In this document: piece by piece, positions 45,116-53,287 of the stretch
How the letters are laid out: every line of letters begins with the position of its first letter
Position numbering within the stretch: position 1 is the first letter of the stretch
From: Candidatus Aminicenantota bacterium
GTDB lineage: Bacteria > Acidobacteriota > Aminicenantia > UBA2199
Assembly: GCA_026393835.1 (NCBI GenBank)
Contig: JAPKZK010000041.1
Coordinates: 1-64,000, forward strand
Direction: 5' to 3'
DNA: 64,000 nt
Notes under the pieces: generated by a model
Told to the model about the DNA's origin: nothing
Seen by the model: the letters and a program-made list of their open reading frames with translations, nothing else
The model's database searches: none
Program-made: the position numbers and the translations under genes

Positions 45116-45949
45116 ATGCGAGTCATTTATAAAATCGATGTTGTTTTTTTATGGGTTTATTCCGTCATCATCGTGTTCATCGGCGTCGTGGGCGCCGTTT
45201 CATTGGGCAATATCCTCTTTCCGGCAGGCGCCTTGTTAATCGAAACCATATACCTTTTATTAAGTCTCCGGCGCCCCTACAGGCGGCGCCGCGCCTTGAA
45301 GCAGCCGTTGCCGGCCCCCTGGAAAACCTTTTTGGCTGAACATTCCTTATTTTACAAGAGTCTCGATAAAATCGGCAAGAAACGGTTTGAGCAAGATGTA
45401 CAGATATTCTTAAGCGATTTTTCCATTGAAGGAACGCGGCGACAGGCCGTGGACCTGGAAGCCAAACTCCTGGTGGCTGCCGGCGCTGCCGCACTCCTGC
45501 ACGGCCGGTCAACCTGGGAACCGCCTTTTCAGGATGGCGTCGTCATCTTTCCCGGGGACCGTTTCGACCGGCATTACCGTCCCGGTAAGGGGCATTTTGC
45601 CGGGATGGCCACCCGCAAAGGCCCCCTGCTGCTGACGGAAACTTCCCTGGGAGAAAGTTTCCGGGACCCCCGCGACGGGTATAATGTGATCTACCATGAA
45701 ATGGCCCACTATTTCGACCTGGCAGGGGCAAGCATTCCCTGGCGGGAAATTTTTTCCAGGGAATGGCGGAAAGCCTCGGAGGGGCGGTCATTCTTACGGG
45801 ATTATGCGGGCACGAACGAAGCCGAACTCTTTGCCGTGGCCACGGAAGCCTTTTTTGAAAGCCCCTGGGAAATGAAAAAACAAAGCCCGGAACTATACGA
45901 TGCATTAAAAACTTTTTTTAATTTAGATACTGTGAAGATACTAAAATAA
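45116..45949 (+). CDS. MtfA-like zinc peptidase
   Basis: Two N-terminal hydrophobic segments (about residues 8-50) anchor a zinc metallopeptidase domain of the MtfA (M90) family. The zinc site is VIYHEMAHYFDL (HExxH), with a downstream glutamate in NEAELFAVATEAFFE. MtfA in enterobacteria binds the Mlc repressor and has aminopeptidase activity; here the added membrane anchor suggests action at the membrane. It lies 9 bp after the DHH gene in a likely operon. Confidence 0.82.
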   Translation: MRVIYKIDVVFLWVYSVIIVFIGVVGAVSLGNILFPAGALLIETIYLLLSLRRPYRRRRALKQPLPAPWKTFLAEHSLFYKSLDKIGKKRFEQDVQIFLSDFSIEGTRRQAVDLEAKLLVAAGAAALLHGRSTWEPPFQDGVVIFPGDRFDRHYRPGKGHFAGMATRKGPLLLTETSLGESFRDPRDGYNVIYHEMAHYFDLAGASIPWREIFSREWRKASEGRSFLRDYAGTNEAELFAVATEAFFESPWEMKKQSPELYDALKTFFNLDTVKILK

Positions 45950-45964
45950 AAGTTTTGTGGGGGT

Positions 45965-45996
45965 CCAGGGGGCGGTTTTTCAAAAGAGCCCCCTGG
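45965..45996. terminator. bidirectional terminator hairpin
   Basis: CCAGGGGGC (45965-45973) pairs with GCCCCCTGG (45988-45996), between the convergent MtfA-like and DUF418 genes. A run of T in the loop side and AAAA on the other strand fit a two-way terminator. Confidence 0.6.
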
Positions 45997-46008
45997 CTGC
46001 CGGTGGCA

Positions 46009-47256
46009 TTAAGCCATAGTTTGTCGTTTGCCGTAAGTCAGGGAGTGCCACAGCCATTCTACCGGACCGAAACGAAAATGTTTCGCCCAGCGGGCGCTTA
46101 GAAATATCTGCACCGCAGATATCGGGAACACCAGGAGAAAACCGGTCAACGGTCCGATTTTACCGAACAAGTTGAACCCGTAGCTGTAGAATAAAGTCGT
46201 GCATATCAGCGATTGCAGGAAATAATTACTCAGGGCCATGCGTCCCACCGCTTCCAGCGGTCTTAGGAATCTTTTCCAGGACTCTTTACGCATTAACAGG
46301 ACAATCGTGGCAATATAAAAAAAGCTCAGCGCCGACGTACCCACCGTGCGGGCAATGCCCCCTATTAGTCTAACCGACAGCGGTTGAGGAGGTTTGAGGA
46401 ATGTATCCAGTAGAAAGAAAATAAGAGTGCCCCCCAGGCCCAGGGCCAGGGTAACCCAGCGGGTTTTCCTTAAAAACTTAAGATTCTTTTCAATATCCTG
46501 GAAAATCCCCTTTTGCCAGACCCATATACCCAGCAGGAACAACCCCAGGATACCCCATCCCCCCCTGGCGGTGATTAATGCCGTTGTCTTAAGCTTATCA
46601 AGCCTGATAAGGAACATGTCCCAATAAGAACCGTCCCGGTAGACGTCGATGGCTTCATGCACTTTCTTCATTTCCAGTTCTGCTGTTTGTTGTTGATTTC
46701 CCATTGCCGGGTGAGTCCCCGCTGGCCTTAGAACGGCATGGATCAAAACCGGGATAAGAAGCAAAATCACGGCCCAGGTCAACAGCGTTTTAGGCTGGCG
46801 TTTCTTAAAGAACAGCAAGAAAAAGCCCATGGTTGAGTACATCAGCAGGATAATCCCTCCCCATAAAGCTAGGTCATGGAACAAGCCGATGCCCAGGAGA
46901 ACCAGCAAACGGCGGGAGTACAGCAAAGAAAACTTTTTCCCCGTATCATGAGTCCGGGTCACCTGGACCGCCATGCCCAGGCCGAACAGGAAAGACAGCA
47001 TCGAATAAAATTTCCCCTGGCCGAAGAATTGAGTAAGCCCGAATACGATTTGATCGGCCATGCCGTTGAACATTTTGACATATAAGTGGGGAAGAGTCTC
47101 AGGGAAGCTGTAGGGTTGCATATTCAGAAACAAGATACATAGGATGGCTGTCCCGCGGAGCACATCGATAACCGGGAGCCTTTCCTTCGCAGATATCGGT
47201 TTCATTTCCCGGCTTTCATTTGCGACATTTTCGCTGCCTTTAAAATGATCAAGCAT
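46009..47256 (-). CDS. DUF418 family membrane protein (YeiB-like)
   Basis: Polytopic membrane protein. RLPVIDVLRGTAILCILFLNM is the characteristic beginning of DUF418/YeiB proteins, and GQGKFYSMLSFLFGLGMAV is a family core segment. About ten hydrophobic helices follow, ending with the DUF418 C-terminal signature near FGPVEWLWHSLTYGK. The start is set at the ATG at 47256 because AAGGAGG precedes it; the longer open frame upstream contains no site. Function is unknown, with roles in transport suggested for the family. Confidence 0.82.
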   Translation of the reverse strand: MLDHFKGSENVANESREMKPISAKERLPVIDVLRGTAILCILFLNMQPYSFPETLPHLYVKMFNGMADQIVFGLTQFFGQGKFYSMLSFLFGLGMAVQVTRTHDTGKKFSLLYSRRLLVLLGIGLFHDLALWGGIILLMYSTMGFFLLFFKKRQPKTLLTWAVILLLIPVLIHAVLRPAGTHPAMGNQQQTAELEMKKVHEAIDVYRDGSYWDMFLIRLDKLKTTALITARGGWGILGLFLLGIWVWQKGIFQDIEKNLKFLRKTRWVTLALGLGGTLIFFLLDTFLKPPQPLSVRLIGGIARTVGTSALSFFYIATIVLLMRKESWKRFLRPLEAVGRMALSNYFLQSLICTTLFYSYGFNLFGKIGPLTGFLLVFPISAVQIFLSARWAKHFRFGPVEWLWHSLTYGKRQTMA

Positions 47257-47440
47257 TGTTCCTCCTTTCCAGGCATGTGGAATAACAATAAGGTATGTGA
47301 TACGGGATAAAAGAAAGAAAGGTTTAAGCAACAAAACCGACCCCAAAAATAGCGTTTTTTTGACTTGGCAATTCCACTAAAAACTTCATCAATAATCGCT
47401 TTAGGATAATTTTTCGTAATATTCTTCATCACAGTTAAGC

Positions 47441-47469
47441 TTGACAACCGGCGGAGAGATTAATAGAAT
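47441..47469 (+). promoter_or_regulatory. promoter of the 77-residue gene
   Basis: TTGACA (47441-47446), 17 bp, TAGAAT (47464-47469). The surrounding 120 bp resemble the region before the gene at 48493, where TTGACA (48393) and TAGAAT (48416) have the same spacing. Confidence 0.65.
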
Positions 47470-47547
47470 GGTTCCTCAGGGTCACAGTGAATATTTGCGC
47501 CTCAAATAGAACGAATTAATTTCAATTTGGGAGGAAATAAAATTCAA

Positions 47548-47784
47548 ATGATTAAAAAACATGTTGAAATGCCGCCGGAAGTTATAGATCAAACGGTGCT
47601 GGATATCCAGGCGATAAAGGGCAATCCCCCCTTTTTAAACGATTTTCCTATCGATGAACAGGTAAAAATACAGAACCTAAGCCGCAAAGTAATAGATTTT
47701 ATCGAGGAGGCCCAGCGTCATGCAAAAAGCCACGCCCATTATTTTCCCCTTGTCAGCCCATTCGAGAAAGACGAAAAAGAATAG
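47548..47784 (+). CDS. short paralogue of the 48493 protein
   Basis: A 78-residue soluble protein of unknown function. It aligns with the N-terminal 80 residues of the protein at 48493: PPEVIDQTVLDIQ against PQDVEDLLVQDLE, FLNDFPIDEQVKIQNLSRKVIDFI against FLIDLPIEERIAMPKSSRKLVDFI, and a shared FEKDEK/FEKDVK ending. The ATG at 47548 follows GGGAGGAA and is preferred to an earlier in-frame TTG. It is either a shortened duplicate or a single-domain member. Confidence 0.6.
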   Translation: MIKKHVEMPPEVIDQTVLDIQAIKGNPPFLNDFPIDEQVKIQNLSRKVIDFIEEAQRHAKSHAHYFPLVSPFEKDEKE

Positions 47785-47829
47785 AAGAGGTGAAGAAAAA
47801 AACATTATTTAAAAAAATGAGATCAAAAC

Positions 47830-47858
47830 TTGACATCTCAAAAAAGAAAGTGTAAACT
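47830..47858 (+). promoter_or_regulatory. promoter of the AraC-like gene
   Basis: TTGACA (47830-47835), a 17-bp spacer and TAAACT (47853-47858), about 65 bp before the ATG at 47924. Confidence 0.6.
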
Positions 47859-47923
47859 ATAAAAGTTTTTATGCCTTGAATAGATTTTTTATTGAATATA
47901 ATAGAAAAAGAAAGGAGTAAAAT

Positions 47924-48304
47924 ATGAACAAAAAACAAAAATTGGTTTTTGCGTTCCTGGATTTGATTGTCCATGCCGCGCCGGAAGAACTGGCCAGGCT
48001 TAATGTGACGATAGGCGCCAGGCGACTGGGTACAACCCCGGATATTATCTGTCATGCATTTAAATCCGTTTACATTTGCTCGGCGGGAGAGATCGTGACG
48101 ATAAACAAACAAATTGCCTTTGAGAAGCTCATCGCCAACCGCCGGGCGCGAACCTTAAAAGAAGCCCTGAAAATACTGGATATCCGGAGCGTCAGTAACT
48201 TTATCAAGCAATATAAAGCCAGGCGCGGATACACGCCGATGGAAACCATAAAAAAGCATAAAATGTCCCAGGCCGTAGGGAAGCGAAAACAGGTCTCAAA
48301 ATAA
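47924..48304 (+). CDS. minimal AraC-type DNA-binding protein
   Basis: A 126-residue protein that consists of little more than an AraC/XylS-like double helix-turn-helix. First unit: IGARRLGTTPDIICHAFKSV. Second unit: LKEALKILDIRSVSNFIKQY, followed by KARRGYTPMETIKK, the conserved FKxxxGxTPxxYR ending. There is no sensor domain. AAGGAGT precedes the ATG. It lies between two genes that are homologous to each other, each with its own TTGACA promoter. This suggests a small regulatory module. Confidence 0.65.
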   Translation: MNKKQKLVFAFLDLIVHAAPEELARLNVTIGARRLGTTPDIICHAFKSVYICSAGEIVTINKQIAFEKLIANRRARTLKEALKILDIRSVSNFIKQYKARRGYTPMETIKKHKMSQAVGKRKQVSK

Positions 48305-48392
48305 CGTTTTTTTGAACCCGTAATTCCATCCAAAGGCTCATCAATAAATGGTATCAATATATTTTTCTTATTATGACCCATCGTGTAAAAGC

Positions 48393-48421
48393 TTGACACG
48401 ACCGGATAGATGGATTAGAAT
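48393..48421 (+). promoter_or_regulatory. promoter of the 163-residue gene
   Basis: TTGACA (48393-48398), 17 bp, TAGAAT (48416-48421). It resembles the promoter at 47441 in boxes, spacing and flanks. Confidence 0.65.
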
Positions 48422-48492
48422 GTCGCCTTAGGCTCAAAATGGCCATTTGAGTGAAAAGATAAGCGAATAAAATTAAATTAAGGAGAAAAAGA

Positions 48493-48984
48493 ATGCAACT
48501 TAACCGAGTTAGTGCGGAAATACCGCAAGACGTCGAGGACCTTTTGGTCCAGGATCTTGAAGAAAGGCGCAAGAGTCTTCCTTTTTTGATCGATTTACCC
48601 ATCGAGGAACGGATAGCCATGCCGAAATCGAGCCGCAAGCTGGTGGATTTTATCGACACCGGTTTGCTCCAGGCCAGGACCCATCCAACTTATTTACCTT
48701 CCTTTGTCGATATCGTTGAATTCGAGAAGGATGTGAAGTTAAGGAAGAGTCTGCGCCGGATCTATGAGGCGTTGAATGCGTTCACCGACCGGGTCAGGGA
48801 CACCCTGATGGTGGTTGAATCGGAAGCGTACCTGGCGGCGCGGGTGTTTTACAAGACCGCGAAAGCCGCCGCCAAAGAAGGCGCGGAAGATGCTGAACGG
48901 ATCGTTAAAGAGATGGCCTATCACTACAAGAAGGCGCATTCCGGTGAAATTACCCCGGATGATATCCCGGTACAACCGAAATAA
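48493..48984 (+). CDS. hypothetical helical protein, 163 aa
   Basis: Unrecognised soluble protein. The N-terminal half matches the short protein at 47548. The C-terminal half (LRRIYEALNAFTDRVRDTLM and AARVFYKTAKAAAKEGAEDA) is predicted to be long amphipathic helix. The ATG follows AAGGAGAAA. A strong terminator lies about 25 bp after the stop. Its neighbours are its truncated paralogue and the AraC-like regulator. Confidence 0.6.
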   Translation: MQLNRVSAEIPQDVEDLLVQDLEERRKSLPFLIDLPIEERIAMPKSSRKLVDFIDTGLLQARTHPTYLPSFVDIVEFEKDVKLRKSLRRIYEALNAFTDRVRDTLMVVESEAYLAARVFYKTAKAAAKEGAEDAERIVKEMAYHYKKAHSGEITPDDIPVQPK

Positions 48985-49008
48985 CCCTTTCACGTCCCAA
49001 TGAGTTAC

Positions 49009-49040
49009 CCCCGGGCCCCGGTTTCGGGGCCTGGGGCTTT
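49009..49040 (+). terminator. Rho-independent terminator
   Basis: CCCCGGGCCCCG (49009-49020) pairs with CGGGGCCTGGGG (49025-49036) with one wobble pair and a 4-nt loop, and CTTTT follows. It terminates the unit ending at 48984. Confidence 0.85.
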
Positions 49041-49074
49041 TCCATCAAAGCCAAAAGGATTTATTTCGATCCTT

Positions 49075-49312
49075 TTGGCGCTGATGTCTGACCCTAACCG
49101 ATTAAAGAAAGGTCCCTTTGGGCATTGGTTTAAGGTCGGAAAGGTTCGACGCAGACCCATTGTGGCATCGATTTAAGAGCAAAAAGCGTTGATTTAGAAC
49201 CAGTGGGGCGTCGAAGCCGCACCCTAAAGGCTCGGTATTAAACCATTTGTGCGTCGATGTAATAGAAAAAAGGATCGCTGCACCATCTTTTTGCCACGGC
49301 ATATAGGCCAAA
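49075..49312. repeat. degenerate 21-22-nt tandem array
   Basis: Motifs of the type GGCATCGATTTAA recur at 49121, 49164, 49185, 49207 and 49250, with weaker matches (GGTTCGACG, GGCTCGGTA, GGATCGCTG) filling the steps at 49143, 49229 and 49271. The spacing is close to multiples of 21-22 nt. No reading frame on either strand is convincing; the longest (minus strand, 92 codons) follows from lack of stops only. Confidence 0.5.
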
Positions 49313-49428
49313 AGGAGTAAAACTGGGGGGGGGGAAACAATCGGTGCAATCACCGGAATCCCTGGACCAGTCTTTTTCATTTATGAGTTATTAATATTTG
49401 TTTTTTCCCAGCGTCTTCGCTTCCTTAA

Positions 49429-49753
49429 TTCCTCGGAAATTTCTCCATCCTCCGGCAAATCATTACAGACGGTTCCACACATGCCACCCTGGTAAAAAGT
49501 TTTCCCATTGCCGAACTGACCAACCCCCACAACTTTATTTCCCTGCTCTATTATTTCGGTCTTTTAAGCATTACCGGCATCGATGAAGAAAAAAAAGCAA
49601 TTCTTAAAATTCCCAATGAAGCCATCAAACGAATCACAATTGAAGTATTACAGCCTGGATGATAAATTTCAAAAAACCATTAGGAAAACCACATTGAAAA
49701 AAGTGGTATTGATTTTCAGCGGCGCCCGGTTGGTTTATCAATGGGAAATATAA
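49429..49753 (+). pseudogene. remnant of an AAA-ATPase-like/PDDEXK_9 family gene
   Basis: From 49429 to 49662 the frame reads ILRQIITDGSTHATLVKSF, then LTNPHNFISLLYYFGLLSIT and ILKIPNEAIKRI, and stops. This is the characteristic middle of the AAA-ATPase-like plus PDDEXK_9 proteins that abound in Bacteroidetes and related lineages. A second fragment in another frame reads LKKVVLIFSGARLVYQWEI and stops at 49753, which matches the C-terminal end of the same family. The N-terminal ATPase and most of the nuclease are gone. No start codon or ribosome-binding site remains. Confidence 0.65.
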
Positions 49754-49789
49754 TTTGGCTTTATCCCAGGATCCTAAGCAACGACTGCC

Positions 49790-49915
49790 ATGAAAATAGC
49801 CACAAAGGCACGAAGGTACACCAATTGGTGATTGGTGAGTGGATATTGGTCAGTGGTCAATGGTCATTGGTCAGTGGTGAAATTTGAAATGATGAATGAT
49901 GAATGATAAAGAAAG
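49790..49915. repeat. dispersed repeat cluster (TGGTCATTGGTCAGTGG type)
   Basis: Short units ATTGGTGATTGGTGAGTGG and TCAGTGGTCAATGGTCATTGG, then ATGATGAATGATGAATGATA. The first family recurs near 12930, 32350 and 62440; the second is the ATGAATGATGA family of 4536. Confidence 0.6.
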
Positions 49916-49991
49916 CTGGGGAGCATAAATTCGTCTGTCCCCAAACTACTTCAATCAAGGATTTGGAAAAATTAGTTCGCCCCCCTCTCTA

Positions 49992-50021
49992 TTGACTTTC
50001 TACCCACTTTTCTATTAAAAT
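49992..50021 (+). promoter_or_regulatory. promoter upstream of the glycosyltransferase
   Basis: TTGACT (49992-49997), an 18-bp spacer and TAAAAT (50016-50021). A 30-codon open frame with GAGAAG before its ATG (50056-50148) follows and ends 4 bases before the proposed glycosyltransferase start. Confidence 0.5.
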
Positions 50022-50152
50022 AGGACTTTGAATTTTATTTGCACGAGAAGATAATATGAAAAATAAATATTTCCCGGTGATTTTGTTTGTTAGGGAGCCA
50101 GCGTCAATGGCCCGGGTCCCGGAACCTTACCACACTATGGGCGGATAATACC

Positions 50153-51043
50153 TTGACAAAACTGGCGCTCATCATCCCCACCTTCAACCGCAAGAACTCC
50201 CTCTTGGACGTACTGGAATCGCTGGAAAAGCAGGATATCAAAGATGTTACCCTATCGATCGTGGTCGTCGTCGATGGTTCCACCGACGGAACCCGGGAAG
50301 CAGTCGCCTCTCTTTTCCCTCATGTCAACATTATCCAGGGCGACGGTAATTGGTGGTGGACAAAATCCGTGAACGAAGGCTGCAAATGGGCGCTAAAAAA
50401 CAGCGCCGACGCCGTCCTGCTTTTAAACGACGACATCCGCCCGGATAACCGCTATTTCGAACATATGCTAAAAGCCGCCGAAAAAGAACCCCATGCCATT
50501 ATCGGTTCATTAAATATTACCGATGAAAAGGAACAAAGAATCTACTTCTCCGGCGTAAAAAAAGTGCGCTGGTGGTTGGGGAAACCGCAACGCTGTCACC
50601 CTTTCCTGGCCCCTGCCAATGAAAAATTAACCGGCCTGCATAAGACCGTTGTCCTGCCCGGTAGGGGGCTGTGGATTCCCGCCCGGGTTTTTGAAAAAAC
50701 AGGCTTTTTCGACCAGGAAGCCCTGCCCCAATATAAAGCCGATTACGATTTTGTCTTACGGGCCGCGAAACATAATATCCCTGCTTTTATCTCCTGGGAT
50801 GCCGTTATTTATACCCACACCGAAAAAACCGGCCGGGGCGCAACATTTACAGAACAAAGCTTCTCCCGTTTTACCCGTTCGTTATTCCACGGCAGGTCAA
50901 GAACCAATCTCATCCAGAACTTCATATATTACTGGAGGCATTTCCCCCGGATTTTATTGCCCATTTTCCCATTTACAAGCCTTATCATTTTGTTCCGGCA
51001 GTTCTATTTATTCTTCAAGGACCGGAAGTACAGTTCAAGATAA
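50153..51043 (+). CDS. glycosyltransferase family 2
   Basis: GT-A fold sugar transferase. The domain begins LALIIPTFNRKNSLLDVLES, contains VVVVDGSTDGT, and has the metal-binding aspartates in LLLNDDIRPD. GNWWWTKSVNEGCKWAL resembles the GNxWWxxA motif of rhamnosyltransferase-like members. PQYKADYDFVLRA holds the expected catalytic-base region. A hydrophobic C-terminal segment (IFPFTSLIILFRQFYLFF) suggests membrane association. I choose the TTG at 50153, which lies just before the fold, although the frame is open to 50087. It may glycosylate an envelope polymer. Confidence 0.8.
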   Translation: MTKLALIIPTFNRKNSLLDVLESLEKQDIKDVTLSIVVVVDGSTDGTREAVASLFPHVNIIQGDGNWWWTKSVNEGCKWALKNSADAVLLLNDDIRPDNRYFEHMLKAAEKEPHAIIGSLNITDEKEQRIYFSGVKKVRWWLGKPQRCHPFLAPANEKLTGLHKTVVLPGRGLWIPARVFEKTGFFDQEALPQYKADYDFVLRAAKHNIPAFISWDAVIYTHTEKTGRGATFTEQSFSRFTRSLFHGRSRTNLIQNFIYYWRHFPRILLPIFPFTSLIILFRQFYLFFKDRKYSSR

Positions 51044-51047
51044 GACG

Positions 51048-52271
51048 CTAACGGTTTGAATCGGAAGCCCGGATGACCTTTTCAAAGACGCGGAGAAAAT
51101 TTCCACCCAGGATTTTCTTGATATCTTCTTGGCTGTATCCCCGTTTGAGAAGGTGATACGTAATCAAGGGAAACCCGCTCACATTTTCCAGGCCCACCGG
51201 GTAGCTGCCGGCGCCGTCATAATCGGAACCCAACCCCACATAATCCACCCCCACCAATTTCACTACATGATCGATATGATCGATCAATTTTTCAATTTGC
51301 GGCGCCGGAGGGGCAGCCTTTTTCCATAATGCGATGGTCTCGTTCCAATAGGCTTCCGTGTTATCTTTATACTTCTCTTTTATGATGTTCATTTCGGGCT
51401 CGATTGTTTTTTCGTTTGCGTCCGCTTTGTTTTTATATTCTTGATCCACGAAAAAGGCGCAGAAAGTCACCTGGATAACGCCGCCTTTTTTAGCCAGCGC
51501 CCGGATCATGTCGTCGGTCAGGTTGCGCCCCACATCGCAAATAGAGCGGACGTTGGAATGCGATGCAAACACCGGGGCCCCCGATATTTCCAGCACATCC
51601 CGGAAAGCCCTGTCGGAGATATGAGACACATCGATCAACATGCCCAGGCGGTTCATTTCTTTAACGACCTCTTTGCCAAAGGGGCTAACGCCGTTCCATT
51701 CGGGGGTTTTAGCGCCGGAAGAGTCGCAGATGTCATTGTTATCGTTGTGGGTTAGGGTGATATAGCGCACTCCCAGGCGATAAAAGTCCCTTAGTAAGCG
51801 CAAACTGCCTTCCAAAGGGCCGCCGTTTTCGATACCCAGCAAAATGGCGCGCTTGCCTTGCCCGTGAATGTCACGGATATCCTGCGGGGAAAAAGCCATT
51901 TTCGCCAGGCCCGGGTATTTCTCCACCTGCCGGTAAATCTCGTCGATCATTTCCAGGGCTTTTTTGGCGGGTTTTTTTTGATCCAGGTCATTGGAAACAA
52001 AAGCAGCAAAAAAAACAGCATCCAGCCCACCCTCTTTCATCCGGATCAAATCCAGGTCGTTTTTGTCCGATTTCCGCCCGATATCCAGCCCCCGATCCAG
52101 CATTACCATGGGGGTATCGCAGTGGGTGTCGATTACGATGGCTTCCCGGTGGATTTTCAGGGCTTTTTCCCACAGTTGGGAGTCGATTTTTTCCTCCCCG
52201 GATAAATAGAAGAAGGGGATAACCGACAACATGCATAAACCGATAAACACAATTTTAAACCGCGATCTCAT
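51048..52271 (-). CDS. membrane dipeptidase (renal dipeptidase family, M19)
   Basis: Exported zinc dipeptidase. A signal peptide (MRSRFKIVFIGLCMLSVIPFF) is followed by the M19 barrel: VIDTHCDTP (HxD zinc ligands), LLGIENGGPL (bridging Glu), ITLTHNDNNDICDSS, LIDVSHISDRAF and VFASHSNVRSIC (His ligands), and VGLGSDYDGAG (catalytic Asp). All ligand motifs are intact. I place the start at 52271 because GAGGAAA precedes that ATG. It converges on the glycosyltransferase gene with 4 bp between. Confidence 0.9.
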   Translation of the reverse strand: MRSRFKIVFIGLCMLSVIPFFYLSGEEKIDSQLWEKALKIHREAIVIDTHCDTPMVMLDRGLDIGRKSDKNDLDLIRMKEGGLDAVFFAAFVSNDLDQKKPAKKALEMIDEIYRQVEKYPGLAKMAFSPQDIRDIHGQGKRAILLGIENGGPLEGSLRLLRDFYRLGVRYITLTHNDNNDICDSSGAKTPEWNGVSPFGKEVVKEMNRLGMLIDVSHISDRAFRDVLEISGAPVFASHSNVRSICDVGRNLTDDMIRALAKKGGVIQVTFCAFFVDQEYKNKADANEKTIEPEMNIIKEKYKDNTEAYWNETIALWKKAAPPAPQIEKLIDHIDHVVKLVGVDYVGLGSDYDGAGSYPVGLENVSGFPLITYHLLKRGYSQEDIKKILGGNFLRVFEKVIRASDSNR

Positions 52272-52379
52272 TTTTTTTCCTCGCTGTGAAATATCCACTG
52301 AAAACTTCCGCGTCTTTTCATATGGTCCGTGGATTTTTTCCTCGAAATATTATTATCATAAATCGATAAGATCGTCAAG

Positions 52380-53165
52380 TTAATTCTTATTTTCTTCTTT
52401 AAGGATTTCGTAGAATTTGTCCCTGGCCTGCCGCTCGATCCAGGGCATATGACCGCAGTTTTTGAGCAAGATGAAACGGAAGTTTTTTAGAATAACCGAC
52501 AGGGGCTTTTGAACCCCTTCCGCCGGATGGGGATCGTAGTCGCCGTGAATAGCCGACACCGGGCATTCGATACGTTTTCCCAGTTCCAGCAGTTCCCCGC
52601 TTCTTCTCATTTCCACCGCATCCTGCCACACGCCCTGGAATATATCGACCCGGTATTCGATCGGTTGCGCTTCATATATTACCGGGTCGAAGGCATCCGC
52701 TTTAGTAAATAATGCGCCGAGCCGCGCAAATGAGGCGTTTTGGTCCAGGCCCACCGTGCGCTCTAAAACTTCGCCGAGGGCTTCGACCTCCAACCTATCC
52801 CCCCGGCCGAGACGGCTTAGCCTTATTTCGTGCAATTTCCCGGCATATTTTTCTTCAAAGCCGCCGCTCCCGATAAGCACCAGTTTTTTCACGAGCCCGG
52901 GGTATTTAGCGGTCAATATGAAACTGAGCCACGCCCCCCAGGAAAAACCCATCAAAGCGACCGGGAGGTCCCCGCATTTTTCCAGGACGGTTTTCAACTC
53001 CTCCACCTGCCCTTCCAGCGATGCCGAAGTTTGAAGCGGTTCCAGGACGCCCCCCCCGGGGGCCAGTTCGCGGGCTACCGGGGCCATTTCGCCGGCCGCC
53101 CCCGGGCCGCCGTGAATGACAGCCGCGTTAAAGGGCGCCTTGCCATAGGTTCTTAGATTTTCCAC
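52380..53165 (-). CDS. alpha/beta hydrolase
   Basis: Soluble alpha/beta-hydrolase-fold enzyme. HGGPGAAGE provides the oxyanion-hole segment, GFSWGAW the nucleophile elbow (Ser), and IHGDYDPHP and NCGHMPW the acid and His regions. The triad looks complete. The frame is open to 53291, but homology begins at ENLRTYGKAPF. A GTG at 53165 with GGAG 7 bases upstream is the better start, giving 261 residues. It could be an esterase or proline-iminopeptidase-like enzyme. It lies about 120 bp after the MntP gene in the same direction. Confidence 0.8.
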   Translation of the reverse strand: MENLRTYGKAPFNAAVIHGGPGAAGEMAPVARELAPGGGVLEPLQTSASLEGQVEELKTVLEKCGDLPVALMGFSWGAWLSFILTAKYPGLVKKLVLIGSGGFEEKYAGKLHEIRLSRLGRGDRLEVEALGEVLERTVGLDQNASFARLGALFTKADAFDPVIYEAQPIEYRVDIFQGVWQDAVEMRRSGELLELGKRIECPVSAIHGDYDPHPAEGVQKPLSVILKNFRFILLKNCGHMPWIERQARDKFYEILKEENKN

Positions 53166-53287
53166 GGGTACACTCCATGTTTTTATTTTAATTGAAACAA
53201 GAAAGATTGTAAAGGGTTTTAATCGATGGTTGAAATTAGCGGCATCCCGGGCAGGTTTCAATGTCGCTAAGAACCCACGCCATTTTT

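Noticed and set aside
49102..49380. 92-codon minus-strand frame
   Set aside because: It overlies the degenerate 21-22-nt array, has no ribosome-binding site, and no recognisable domain.
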